A stretch of 64,000 bases of DNA from Hanleya hanleyi (lineage: Eukaryota; Mollusca; Polyplacophora; Lepidopleurida; Hanleyidae), in NCBI GenBank assembly GCA_036873755.1, contig JAVTVY010039180.1:1-64000 (forward strand), in the 5' to 3' direction. Position numbers and translations under genes: made by a program. Positions 1 through 10,261 of this stretch are shown here, piece by piece (the first letter of the stretch is position 1; each line of letters begins with the position of its first letter). Below the pieces are notes generated by a model. The model did no database searches. It had not been told where the DNA came from and saw nothing but the letters and a program-made list of their open reading frames with translations.

Positions 1-99
1 AGGGTGAGCTTTTTTCAGGGTATTGTAGTTTGAGGTGTTTAGTAGTTCTCTGTATTTGATTTCACTGTTGTGGGATATATATATAATACTTTGGTATAT

Positions 100-2270
100 A
101 TTTGTTTCTCTCTAGTGTGAAGGATATACATTCGAAGATATAATCATATTCGTTGCCTATAGAGCCACTGTTACAGAGATAACATTTCCTCTCAGTGCGT
201 TCAATGTTTGTCCATTTACCTGTTTCGATTGGAAGCCTGTGATTACAGAGTCTGAATTTTCGCCATAGTGTAAGAGAATCTAGGCGGTAAGATGGTGAGG
301 TAAGTTTCTAAAGATATATCGTCTTTGTAAAGAGAGTAATTAACACCTTTTGATGATTTCGATACTTCGCTCAGCCACTGTTGTAGGTACTGATCCGTTT
401 GTCTCAATTTGATTTGTTTATTTAACCAATTTGGATTTACGATCTTCTGTTCAAGCCATTTATTGTTAAATCATGTTTCTTGGAGGGAGGTTCGAACATA
501 ATCTGACCATTTGCACTTAATTTCCCCATGAATAATACCATTGTATAGATATTTGTATTGCTCAAAAGTTTACAATTCTTCGTTGTATCGTTAGATGTAG
601 TGGGTACCTGACCCAGGTCAACATACAACATAAAATGAGGCGTACATTTCCTGAGATGCAAAATTCTTTTCGTGAAATCAATATGAAGCCTTTCTATCAG
701 AACGATTTGTACATACCCCCAGACTTCACATGCATGAAGTAAGAGTGGTGAAACTGTTTGGTCGATAATGAGAGTTGGAATTTAACAGGTAGATCTAAAT
801 TTCTTATTCGTCTATACAATAGGTACAAGGCCTTTTCAGCTCTAGCAACAATGCCACTTTTTGTGCGTGAGAATGAACCGGTTCGGATGAAAATTATCCC
901 TAGATACTTATAACGATCAGTCCCTTGTGGTTTTGCGCCCTGTATGAAACAAACCTACATTACACTTCCGAAAACGATAATGCTACTTTTTTTCTATATT
1001 TATTTGCAGTTTCCAATTTTCACAGTATGCAGAAAATTCATCAAGGGCCTGTTGTAATCCTTCCGCAGTATCAGAAAATATGACAGTGTCATCGGCATAT
1101 AGAAACGCAATAATTTCGATCGAGAGTGTTAAGAAGGGGTCATTATTCTCCAGTGATTTGGGATTTGCTCATCAAAAAATCATCTAGATCATTCAAGAAT
1201 AATGAAAATAGTAATGGTGACAAGTTCTCTCCTTGTCGGACACCGTTTGGCACATAAAGTATGGAGAGGTTTGGTTATTGTGCATTACACACGACTTATG
1301 TTATCACACATATTAGCAATAATTTGAAATATTTTCCCAGTGATTTCTTGGTTGATCATCTTTTTCCATAAGCTTACTCTCCAAACATTATCGAAACACT
1401 TCTGGAAATCAATGAAGGCGCAATACAGTTTCTTTTTCTTTGCCTTTAAACAGTCTATTAATGAGTTCCGAATGAACATGTTATCTGTCGTTTTCCAAAC
1501 TCACTTTGATTTCCATTCAATAAATTATTAGATATTCAGTGAAGCGATCATTGAGTATTGACGTGAAAAGTTTTCCCATGCGGTATTGGGCGGTAATTTT
1601 CCGGAGCTTTCTGATCTCCTTTGTTTTTGTCAATCGACTTGATTACATCAGTTGCCCACGTTTCGGGCAAGAAGCCAGTGTCTAGTACAATATTAACTCT
1701 ACCTGGCCTTGAGGGGGGGGGGGGGCGCAATTTCAGTCCCTCTTTTTGGTTTTTTGCTTCTATCCCCGGAATGACAAAAAAATGAGAGCTGAAACTCCGA
1801 CACTTTTTAGATTATCATATTAGGGTTATTCTGAGTCTATTTGTATTTACTGTATTCGTTTGAGATATCATCTATGCCGGTTAATTTATTATTTTTGAGA
1901 TGTTTTGTCGCGTTTAAAATTTCCGAATTAGTAATAGGTGTATTTAGAGGAATATTATCAAAATCTAATGAAGAATCAGCAACCGATGCGTGGGGATCAT
2001 CATTCGCATTAATTTCTTTGAATTATTCATGTAGTGTTTCTAAATCGATCGTATTATTATCACTGCGATTATTTTCTTTTGTTATACTGTTGAGTAGTTT
2101 CCCGTAATTGTTTGGGCTTCTGGAAGGCATATTTTTTATTTTCTTTCTGGCATTTCTTTTGAAATCGTTAATAAATTTATCCATGGTACGTTTGTAATCT
2201 TTACTATTTTCTACCATATTCCGTTTATTTTCTTCTGATTTCCATCTTGTAACATTTTCAGGACGCAGAT
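100..2270 (-). pseudogene. degenerate LINE (non-LTR retrotransposon) reverse transcriptase
   Basis: Read on the minus strand, broken frames carry consecutive parts of a non-LTR retrotransposon polymerase. About 2265-2020 holds a basic pre-RT segment (FKRNARKKIKNMPSR). About 1730-1590 holds the block ending in ENYRPI. At 1479-1285 is motif A (LYCAFIDFQKCFDNVWR), near 1250-1200 a GVRQGENLSPLLF-like block, and at 1099-1088 the catalytic YADD, still intact. At about 660-600 is the thumb-region segment KCTPHFMLY. The frames are linked by frameshifts and stops. No endonuclease domain is visible upstream, and the 3' end may run off the window. The reverse transcriptase would copy element RNA at a nicked chromosomal target. 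This copy cannot encode a working enzyme. The clade cannot be fixed without a phylogeny. A TTAA element starting at 1697 interrupts it. Confidence 0.85.
1697..1850 (+). mobile_element. partial TTAA-flanked nonautonomous element with G tract
   Basis: The sequence starts directly after TTAA (1693-1696) with CTCTACCTGGCC. A long G tract follows, then a conserved block with GACAAAAAAATGAGAGCTGA and ATTATCATATTAGGGT. The same order occurs at 11358 and 29119. It lies inside the LINE remnant, so it inserted later. The 3' part is missing or unrecognisable. TTAA plus a CYCTAC start fits piggyBac-type insertion, but only the 5' end can be seen here. Confidence 0.6.
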
Positions 2271-2309
2271 CGTTTAAATAAATTCCTAGAGATCAGCATT
2301 AATATTATT

Positions 2310-3340
2310 GACAAAATCTTCTTTGTTTTCCGTTTTCCATTGTTAAGATACTCTCTCGATAGTTATCATCGGTGTAGTAAATTTCGGCATCCGTTTTGTT
2401 ATTTTCAGCGGATAAGTTTGTATTACATGTATTTTTGGTTGAGTTTGGTGGACTGAGTGTCAGGCAAATGGGGTTGTGTAGGGGTGCACTCCACACTAGG
2501 CCACGGTTTCGCACAAATGGCCCCTCCCTAAGTTTATAATAAGGAAGGACGCCCGATTTTGACAGCAATCCTTCTTACCTTTCTACCAGCTGGTTTCTAT
2601 AGTATCACCCTGCTGGACGTAACCATTTCTCCAAACGAGGATATAACAATTGCTTGTTGATCGCACCCACTCGCCACTACAGAGTTAATCGTGTCCGGAA
2701 TTGAATATCTGGCGGGCCAAAATCCGCATTTTTTCTGGAAGCGAAAATGACGATTCCTTTATGGCGATAAAATTTGACAAAAAACGAGTAGGTCGACCCC
2801 CTGTTTTTTTCGCCATTTTAAATTGTTCTTTGGACGGGAAACACTTTAACATACATAAAAAGAAAATCATTTCGCACGTTTTCTCTGGGTTGCGGGTAGA
2901 ATTTGACACATTTTCATATATTTTATGGCGTTTTTCAGAAAAGTTGAAGAAGGTTTAAGGAGGATTGTACGTATTTTCTATTCAATTTCAATAGCTCACA
3001 AGTCTTCTGAAATAATGGCACGGGTGTGCCGATTTAGAAAATATATACTTTTACAGGGTTTTTGTTAAAGATTTTACATCAATTTGTGGCCGAAGATCCG
3101 AACCCATGCCTGTTTTTAGCCGCACATCATTTAGGTGTGGAATGCACCCTAGGTCTGAGTAAAGGGGGTCAAATTCTACTACTTCAAAGTCGGAAGCCAA
3201 ATGTTCTCAATTCATAATCTATAGTGGAAATATTGTTAAAAGTAAGTTTCCTGACTCCTTTAACTTTGCCGACTCTGCCATTTAGTATAACAAGACTATT
3301 CTGTTTACATGATCTCAATAATGTTCTGCCATAGCTTTTT
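2310..3340. other. no recognisable gene
   Basis: Short open frames on both strands (85 codons or fewer) show no domain I recognise. The left end (2310-2420) may hold decayed upstream sequence of the adjacent LINE. The rest is AT-rich and featureless to my reading. Confidence 0.5.
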
Positions 3341-3600
3341 ATGTTCTAGCCCTGACGAATAAATAAAAGGAGTACACTAAAGGGAATAATACAAACATAT
3401 TGAATGGCGTAGATCTTAGGCCACTGTGTGATGGTTTATACTCGTGATAACGCGGTGTACAATCAAACGAACCGCGAAGGTAAAGAATGTGTACCGTACT
3501 ATAAATTAGAGAACTTGAGTGTTTAGTAAATAAATATGTCTATATATCAGCCATGAAATGGGCTACGCGCCACCACCACCCATCCGATCTCCAAGGAGGC
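3341..3600 (+). repeat. dispersed repeat A, copy 1
   Basis: This segment matches 3911-4170 closely. The shared part runs from TATGTTCTAGCC through AAAAGGAGTACACTAAAG, CGATAACGCGG-like and GTGTACAATCAAACGAACC blocks to GGGCTACGCGCCACCACC. Differences are scattered substitutions. The two copies are in direct orientation about 570 bp apart. They resemble terminal direct repeats of a small element or a local duplication. I see no coding potential. Confidence 0.75.
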
Positions 3601-3740
3601 TGGGAACACAACCGATAGGTCTGATGTCACCTGAAAAAGAACCAGAAATTAAAAAGAAAATACACAATTATCATCCAATCAAGCTACCCATGCTGGAAGT
3701 GAGGAGGGGATAAAGCGACTTAGGCGGGTGGAAAACGTAA

Positions 3741-3910
3741 TTGTTAAAGGATATATTGTCGAATATTCCAAGCACACAAGCAGAACACCTTCTAGTTTTC
3801 GTCTGTCATCCGCAAAGCAACCAAAAAGATACGGGAGCTAGAGCAGGGGAGCTAACTCGTTTGACCTGCTATACCCATAACTATATTTACACTCGAGCTA
3901 TAAATAGAAT
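3741..3910 (+). repeat. dispersed repeat B, copy 1
   Basis: This stretch, from GGATATATTGTCGAATATTC to ATTTACACTCGAG, recurs at 11066-11235 with scattered substitutions. Here it lies between the two copies of repeat A. At 11 kb it occurs without repeat A. It therefore belongs to an interspersed family and is not simply the middle of a local duplication. Confidence 0.7.
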
Positions 3911-4170
3911 TTATGTTCTGGCCACGATGAATATATAAAAGGAGTACACTAAAGGAAATATTACAAACACATTGAACGACATAGATCTTAGGCCACTGTG
4001 TGACGGTTTATACTCGTGATAACGCGGTGTACAATCAAACGAACCGCGAAGGTAAAGAATGCGTACCGTACTATAAATTAGAGAACTTTAGTGTTTAGTA
4101 AATATATATGTCTATATATCAGTCACGAAATGGGGCTACGCGCCACCACCTCCCACATGTCCATCAGACT
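3911..4170 (+). repeat. dispersed repeat A, copy 2
   Basis: Direct-orientation partner of 3341-3600, with the same order of blocks and a comparable end at GGGGCTACGCGCCACCACC. A TATATAAAAGG stretch near its start looks like a TATA box, but no downstream gene is recognisable. Confidence 0.75.
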
Positions 4171-4393
4171 TTTTGGGAGGTAGCGCCACAAGAAAGACCG
4201 ACACACACACACACAGCGAAAAAACCCACGCCAAATGTGGAAAACTTTCAGAATGATAAGTGTAACACGAAAAATAACACATTAGTCGACGCCATCCCTT
4301 TTCTACAAACTGTAACGGCATATACAATTGATCCTTGCACAAAATGAAAAGAACAAATTTGCTCATTATTGACAAGGTTAAATAGCGAATAAT

Positions 4394-5010
4394 GGCATGA
4401 ACCTATGACCATTAATGAATGCTAACTAGAGTATTGAGTTTCTCACAAAAAGTCAACATAATTAGCTACAGCTATAGTTAGAAAACACTTTGAAACCATT
4501 TCTCTTGTATAACACAATTCAAAGTACCAGTAACAATATGATCCGACATGAACCGATGATCGGAATGTCCCTATACTGAGAGCTTTATATGGCAAGCTAA
4601 CCATGCAATGAGAAATACACCCTATCCAACTTGGCATGAACCCATGACCATCAACGATTGTTGACTATATTAGTGTAGCAAATCACTCCCAACAAGTACA
4701 TACAATAAACCTCAGCTATAGTTAGAAATTAATCGGAAACCATCTCTCTTGTATAACATAAAGTACCTGGAACAATATCACCCGACACGAGCCCATGATC
4801 GGATCAGAAATACATGCTATCCAAACCAAAAAGGGGTCTGGCATGAACCCATAGCCAGACACTGGGATAAGCTGCTAACAATTTACACACTGGTCTTCAA
4901 ATCAGAAATCCATAATCATCAGTTCTTCATCGAATGAGTAGCAAACTCGTAACCTTGGCATGAACCCATCGCCAGGCACGCTACCAACAATTTTACGTAC
5001 TGATCCTCTG
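4394..5010. repeat. degenerate tandem repeat, period about 200-240 bp
   Basis: The phrase TGGCATGAACCCATGACC recurs with changes near 4394, 4632, 4838 and 4957. Between the first copies the phrases AGCTATAGTTAGAAA and CTCTTGTATAACA repeat in the same order. The repeats lie just beyond the 3' end of the minus-strand recombinase at 5227. They could be the 3' non-coding part of that retroelement or an independent array. Divergence between copies is high, so the array is old. Confidence 0.55.
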
Positions 5011-5226
5011 ATCAAAACCCCGCAAAAACCCCCATTCAACACATTAAACTAGGGCTCAACATCTAACTCGAACAAAGTTCTATAATGACATCGTGTATCT
5101 ACAGACCTTTCTGGCGGGGCAGATCTGGCTCTGAATTTATCTGTTGCTGTATTGTATCCTTGTCCTTGTTATCATTCAGATAATCAACTGACGATGCACT
5201 CAGCCACCTCGCAAAGACTATAAAGC

Positions 5227-6016
5227 TTATAGGCGTAGGAAATGGCGAACGTAAATCTTGAATGCGTCAGATTTCCAGCGGCCAAGCTGACGAAATTGGC
5301 TGTCGGATAAACCTTCCTCAGCGGCAGCTGTAGCAGCACCGATTCTAAAGCTATTCGACTTAAACCGTCAACAATCTAAACGCCAATTCGCGACAGAACT
5401 CCTTGCGACTGGTGGCATGGTTAGGTGGGTAAGCGAAGACAGGACCAGGGGATTTGCCTCTTAAGTCGAGGTATAACCTCAAAGCATGAACCGGGCAGAA
5501 CCAAGTTGGCTTCTGACCACAGACACGCAATTGAAATGACTTTCCAAAGAAAAGCTTATAGTTCTGAAAAATGATAAGAAAATCTGATCCAACGAACGCG
5601 ACTTGAGAATAATGCAAATTGTGAGAGGACGCCGTCATTTCTCCAGCCCGAAGGAATGCATGAAATGCTAAAAAACATGGTTTGATACAAGCGACACTTG
5701 TATAGCGAAAATGTTGCGCGGCTAAGAGCCAGAACCAGCTTGTGCAAAATAGGTTTAGAAATCGGTAACCGAGCATCAGCAGGCTTAGAGAAATTCCGGC
5801 ATCCTGGAAGGAGCTGTCAATAAGGAATGAAGATGTTGGATCAGGAAGGGAATTTAATTTATGTACGTAACCAATTCCTGACAGGTAGGAAGTGATACCC
5901 GAAGAAGCATTTCCCTGATACATTATGTATGCCCCAAAATATGCCAGCTGAGAATCGGCTAAGGAATTGTTAGAGCCTGGGAGGCCTGACAAAGTATATT
6001 CCACTGAAGGCAGCAC
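5227..6016 (-). pseudogene. tyrosine recombinase of Ngaro/DIRS-like retroelement
   Basis: This is the integrase-replacing tyrosine recombinase of a YR retrotransposon, which joins circular element DNA to the chromosome. On the minus strand the frame from 6016 contains FLRAGEMTASSHN, the box I arginine region. After one frameshift near 5370 comes a well-preserved box II segment, SFRIGAATAAAEEGLSDSQF, then LGRWKSDAFKIYVR with the candidate nucleophile tyrosine. The HxxR histidine appears as Asn (NSFR), so the active site is altered. A stop follows at 5227-5229. It lies directly downstream of the RT-RNase H frames on the same strand, the usual order in DIRS/Ngaro elements. A palindromic cluster separates the two. 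Confidence 0.85.
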
Positions 6017-6024
6017 AGCACGAG

Positions 6025-6127
6025 TTTTCTCACAAGAAACATGGTATTAGAAACCATGTTTCTTGTAAGAAAATAATGTTTCTTGTGAGAAACATTATTT
6101 CCATGTTTCTCACAAGAAACATGGAAA
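6025..6127. repeat. cluster of nested palindromes (hairpins)
   Basis: Around ACAAGAAACATGGT there are at least three inverted-repeat pairs: 6032-6045 with 6053-6066, 6071-6083 with 6090-6102, and a longer pairing between 6052-6068 and 6102-6122. The cluster lies exactly between the RNase H frame and the recombinase frame of the minus-strand retroelement. It looks like a small foldback insertion or replication-slippage product in the coding region. Confidence 0.75.
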
Positions 6128-6148
6128 CTCCCTTAGAAGTTTGATTGT

Positions 6149-7210
6149 TCATAATACTGACCAGAGCCTGGTTATCTGTATAAAAATGAAACACTTATTA
6201 ACAAGGAGGGCCCTCCAAACTGCAACTGCAAGGATAATCGGATAAAATTCCAGCATAGGTATGTTCTGCGCCTTCCAAGAATCGTTCCATATACCATAAA
6301 ACCAATGGCAATCTAAGACCCCACCATAGCCTATTCCACCAGAGGCATCGGTATACAAATGTAAGTCTGCTGACTGAACAAATGATTGGGGTAACAACAA
6401 AGACCGACCATTGAACCCTTGCAGAAAGTAAAACACATTATTTACTATGTCATCTTTCACTGCTTTTGTGAGCCGAATATAGTGATATGGCTTCGACCCC
6501 CCAATGGTTAGGTCAATCATACCTCTCCAAAATACTCTTCCCAGAAGGACAACAGCACATGTAATAAGTAAGCCAATGAGTGACTGCAGCTCACTCAAGG
6601 TGACCTTTGGTTGATGTATGTACTCCCGCAACATCTGAGTACATTTCTGAAGTTTGTCTAAAGTGAGACGAACCTTCATATGGATAGCGTCTATCTCGTG
6701 TCTAAGGAAAATCAGGACGAATTGAGGCCAAAATGTTGCGATTGCAATAGGTATACCTATGTCAACACGCATGTCTAAGAACATCTGAAAGTGACTGGAG
6801 CAATTTTCTCTCGACTCGGACAAAAAACGGAAATCGTCCGGCCTTTGATTGTGCGATCCACTGAACATCAGTACTGAATGCCCCAAATATACATGATGAC
6901 TTGCACTCCATCGCCAGAGAGCAATCCATATAGTAACTGTTCCGCCAAGAAAAACCAATGAGAGGGTATTGAGATGGACGAAAGGGAATCAATCTGAATG
7001 CGGACTCAATGTCAGTCTTTGCTAAATACACGCCTGACTCATAGACTGTAATTATGTCTATTGCTTCAGTAATGGAAGAATAATGAACAGTACCCAAATC
7101 TTGAGGAATACCATCATTAATAGTTTGATTTCTGGGGTATGAAAAATGATGGATCATCTTATAAGTACCTCATCAACAATTTCAGGTCGAGCTAAAGCAA
7201 ACTGGAGATT
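6149..7210 (-). pseudogene. reverse transcriptase-RNase H of Ngaro/DIRS-like element
   Basis: The polymerase is split over two minus-strand frames. The first (7157-6762) carries RT motif A, VYLAKTDIESAFRLIPF, followed by SQYPLIGFSW and a WIAQSK block. The second (about 6870-6149) carries the catalytic region as RPDDFRFL: the two aspartates are present but the first two residues of the usual xxDD box are changed. It then shows KVTLSELQSLIGLL, DLTIGGSKPYHYIRLT and the RNase H segment LHLYTDASGGIGYGG. These are characteristic of YR retrotransposons, and the DIESAF style of motif A is closer to Ngaro-type than to the second element in this window. Frameshifts and the altered catalytic box mean it is inactive. 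Confidence 0.85.
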
Positions 7211-7384
7211 CTTTGACTCGGGTGATGGTAAAAGCCAAAATGATAACCATAAGTTCTTGATCATATCCCTGCAGCTAAAATCTGAGGCGCCCAATTTTTA
7301 CTGGAGTTGAGAGCTCGTTGCTTCGATTTGACATAAAGCGTGGAATTGGAAGCTTTAGGTTGTGGATGGAAACGAAAAGGCTTC

Positions 7385-7603
7385 TCAAGAGATTTCAGAC
7401 ATTTTAGCACTGGGTGTATTTCCCCCACAATTGCAGCATTTGTGCTGGTACTTACACGACTTGCCAGATGAACATTTCAGGCCCCTACGGAAGGGAAAGC
7501 AGACCCCAGGTGGCAAATATGGAGACTTAGTTGTAGTACTTTGCTGGGGACGACGGAAGGACTTATTAGCCACCATAATAGATTTTGCATACAGCTCTGT
7601 ATG
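7385..7603 (-). pseudogene. gag C-terminal part with CCCH zinc finger
   Basis: The minus-strand frame reads TELYAKSIMVANKSF, then a basic linker, then a C-X8-C-X5-C-X3-H finger (CFPFRRGLKC, SSGKSC, KYQH) followed by CCNCGG. This Gly-rich CCCH plus cysteine arrangement is typical of gag proteins of YR retroelements and would bind element RNA. It ends in a stop at 7385, upstream of the RT frames. The N-terminal side is cut off at 7604 by a satellite-type insertion. Gag sequence resumes on the other side. Confidence 0.7.
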
Positions 7604-7879
7604 ATTACAACACATATAAGGGAAGTGGGAAGAGGTGCCGACATACTGACTGCGTCACATGACTTCACAGAATAGTCTTCTGATTAAGCTATTCTAAAGC
7701 ACATACCAAGAATCTAACGATTCGTGATATGTGTTGTATCTCATGTACGCTTTTATTGTACCTGTTCATGTGACAACTTGGATGATATGACCACACGGCC
7801 CCTAGCACCGGCATAAGCGGTATTAGATACAAATCTAGAGAGCTATGGTGGAAATGCTCTGACAACTCGTATACTGGTA
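7604..7879 (+). repeat. solo satellite segment inserted in gag
   Basis: From ATTACAACACATATAAGGG to ATACTGGTA this segment matches the first 276 bp (phase starting ATTACAAC) of the 509-bp monomers at 34.6-56.6 kb, with few differences. The rest of the monomer is absent. Gag coding sequence is readable immediately on both sides (TELYA at 7600-7586; WFTYDESYRYEIAQ at about 7949-7905), so this is an insertion. GTAT occurs at 7599-7602 and 7876-7879 and could be a target duplication, although GTA at the right side is also part of the monomer. Diagnostic bases (TGTACCTG, AAATGCTCTG, TATACTGG) match the monomer subtype common near 52-53 kb. Confidence 0.85.
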
Positions 7880-8340
7880 TACTGAGGCTGACCCCATGCA
7901 CACCTGCCCTGGGCAATTTCATAACGATATGATTCATCATACGTAAACCACCTGTCAACCCCCCCCCCCCCCGAAAAGGTCTCGAACCACCTCAAAATGC
8001 TTTGCCAGACCGTCTACGCATGCAGGATGTTTCAGAAGGTAAGTGGCCGAAAACCGATTCCAGCAAGTTAGGCGGTCATTCGCTGTCATGAATTTTTTAG
8101 AGTTAGGCATCTTACGTGACCAAGTCAGGGCAGGATTGACGTCCTAGTCATTCAAGCGCAACGTATATGCCTCCTGATCACGCTAGCCCAAATTTCCTCC
8201 TTCAACTTGTCTGAAACAGTGGAATAACCCGGAATAGTTGCTGTAACCGGAGGAGACTTAAGCTCTTCAATTTCCTGGGTGGGAATGATCGTTGGGCACT
8301 TACCTACAGCGGATATTCCTGCAATATTATTCATAATCAC
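7880..8340 (-). pseudogene. gag N-terminal and core of Ngaro/DIRS-like element
   Basis: The frame at 8340-8185 ends with STVSDKLKEEIWAS, like the start of the gag core of YR retroelements. After a frameshift the next frame contains WSRKMPNSKKFMTANDR and a W-x4-F-x2-Y-x3-HP core (WNRFSATYLLKHP), with one in-frame stop. Past a C14 homopolymer (7959-7972) the frame resumes as WFTYDESYRYEIAQGRCAWG and then meets the satellite insertion at 7879. The assignment rests on the pattern and on its position directly upstream of the CCCH finger and RT. Gag proteins of this type package the element RNA. Confidence 0.6.
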
Positions 8341-8784
8341 TTACGACCCAAGTAAATGACCCAAGTAATTATGTCAGATTTAGACAATCTCGTATGTTGG
8401 TGTTATCTACAGCATAACATTAGCAATGTAAAAAATGTACTTTGGGTACAGTTAAATTAAACCCATACAGGGATTCACAATAACATGACCTGGTACATGT
8501 AATCATATATGTCCCGCAAATGGACCAGCGATCAAAAGTGTGGTATATCAACTTATCGTATTCTTTAGTCACACAGCTTTCCCATTTCTATCCATGTTAT
8601 CTTGCATGGGTATATAACAGAGGAATGTGGCCATATATGGAAACATGTGCCCTCCATACAACAACAACACCTGCAACCCTTCAGTTTGTAATACAGGACC
8701 TGTAGATGTTCATTTGTACCTTAAAGTACCAAATAGATTGGGCTCCCTGAGGATCCATTGTGATCAGTGTCTGTAGAGCCTAAT
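8341..8784. other. no recognisable gene
   Basis: This lies upstream of the minus-strand gag and could hold the 5' terminal region of that element. I see no terminal repeat or coding domain in it. Confidence 0.4.
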
Positions 8785-8915
8785 TTTCAAAATTCGAAAT
8801 TCAATTTTTTTGGTTAGGTTTAGGGTTGTTTGTTTGGGTCATCGTCGCCGATTGACCATTAAGGTTAGGTGCGACGTTAAACTTCAACCAACCAACCAAC
8901 CAATCATTTGTTGCT
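8785..8915 (+). mobile_element. SINE-like sequence with mollusc-type tail
   Basis: The 3' part contains GGTTAGGTGCGACGTTAAAC followed by TTCAACCAACCAACCAACCAATC. A GTGCGACGTTAAAC-like end with a short CCAA-rich tail is a hallmark of a SINE family widely seen in mollusc genomes (recalled, not searched). I could not define a tRNA-derived head or its A and B boxes, so the 5' boundary is approximate. Confidence 0.4.
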
Positions 8916-9379
8916 TCAGGGTGCTTGTATGAGTGATCAAGGGGAGACAATACTATAGCTGAATGCCTCTAACTGAGCATTCTGAGCAAATGGAATACCA
9001 TTCGACCCATTCAGAAACCCACACAAATTATGCACTAAACAGCATATGCGACGCAAGACACGAGTTGTTATGGGTGGCCTAGTTAAGAGACACACACCCC
9101 CAAAGACAGTAACAAACGACAATCAGCCTATCGACCTGTGTGATGCAGGCCAACTGGCAGGGTCGACAGAGAGTCTCTGTGCAGACCCCATACCACCGAC
9201 CGTGGCTAATAAAGGCAATTTTAGTAGCCGTTGATGAATTTAGCAATAATGCCAAATTACCTCATATCTGCAAATTCAGCAATCAGAGAGAAGTGACTGC
9301 CAATGAACAAAGAGAAATGACTAATACTCACTGATTATAATTCATTTTGACCCAAATATGTATTATTCATTTCAACCAA
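8916..9379. other. no recognisable gene
   Basis: Only short open frames without identifiable domains are present. There is no repeat shared with the rest of the window that I could see. Confidence 0.4.
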
Positions 9380-9386
9380 CTAGCAT

Positions 9387-9671
9387 TTGCGTTCATAAAG
9401 TTAGACCGCGGTTCGCAGATGGCAGTTCGTTATTCGCGTCGACCAGTCATTCAGCGACTCATAACAGCGGTCCTAGCAGCGCCCCCTGGCGTTAGATTTG
9501 GAATATGAATATGCAAAGATGTAGAGCATGACGTTCTCTCTTGCTATGCAGTTTGGATTTGAAAGTACTCATAACTAAACAATTACAGATTTTCATATTG
9601 GAAGAAATAATTGCTGTTCCCCTAGAATAACGAACTGCGAACTGCGAACCGCGGTCTAACTTTCTGAACGT
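9387..9671. mobile_element. MITE with terminal inverted repeats and 7-bp target duplication
   Basis: The ends are inverted copies over about 45 bp. The left contains TAAAGTTAGACCGCGGTTCG and a GCAGTTCGTTATTC block. The right contains GAATAACGAACTGC and CGAACCGCGGTCTAACTTTC. CTAGCAT stands immediately outside both ends (9380-9386 and 9672-9678), a 7-bp direct repeat, or 8 bp with one mismatch. The 285-bp length and lack of coding sequence fit a nonautonomous DNA transposon. The duplication length suggests a hAT-like or similar superfamily, but this is not certain. Confidence 0.85.
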
Positions 9672-9678
9672 CTAGCAT

Positions 9679-10261
9679 AATGAAGGCTGAAGTAAGCATT
9701 TTTCAGCCCCAGGATGTGATGCAAGCAGCTATCATGATAGACTAACAGTGATTGTCATATCAAACACAGTCCCAGGAACAGTCCATCCTGCTCAATACAG
9801 GGCACATCTGCACTTGGTGGCATCTTGGGTGCGGGGAATAGCTTCAGTTCGGTAACGTCACAATAGCTCGATCCAGTCTTAACGTGCATGCGACCAATAT
9901 CATCGAACATGGGAAAGTAGGCAATGTTTGTGCCAAAAACCCCATAGCCCAAATATATATATATATATTACACAGTGTCAAATCATTAAAGACCATTTCG
10001 AAATTTCAGGATAGGATACAAGCCACTGAGAAGTTTATCGGTGTCAAGATAAACCAATGACGGATTTCCCAGGCCAGATGGCTGTAAATCAATCTGAAGC
10101 GTGAAAAAATAAGCAACAGAATAACAATAGTCATGAATTTTATTGCTGTTACAGAATTATTCGTAATAACTGCATCAATACATTCAGACAGTGCTAAACA
10201 TAATGCACCCCCTCAGTGACCTTCATTCACCGTGTTAATGCTAAGCATCCGATGCTAAATG
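9679..10261. other. unrecognised sequence
   Basis: A minus-strand open frame of 65 codons at 9952-9755 (containing FPMFDDIGRMHV) lies downstream of the SGNH-like frames on the same strand. It might be a tail of that coding region, but I recognise no family. A short TA microsatellite stands at 9955-9968. Confidence 0.35.

Noticed and set aside
3890..3960. TATATAAAAGG near 3934 as a gene promoter
   Set aside because: There is no recognisable transcript or gene downstream, and the sequence belongs to a repeated element.
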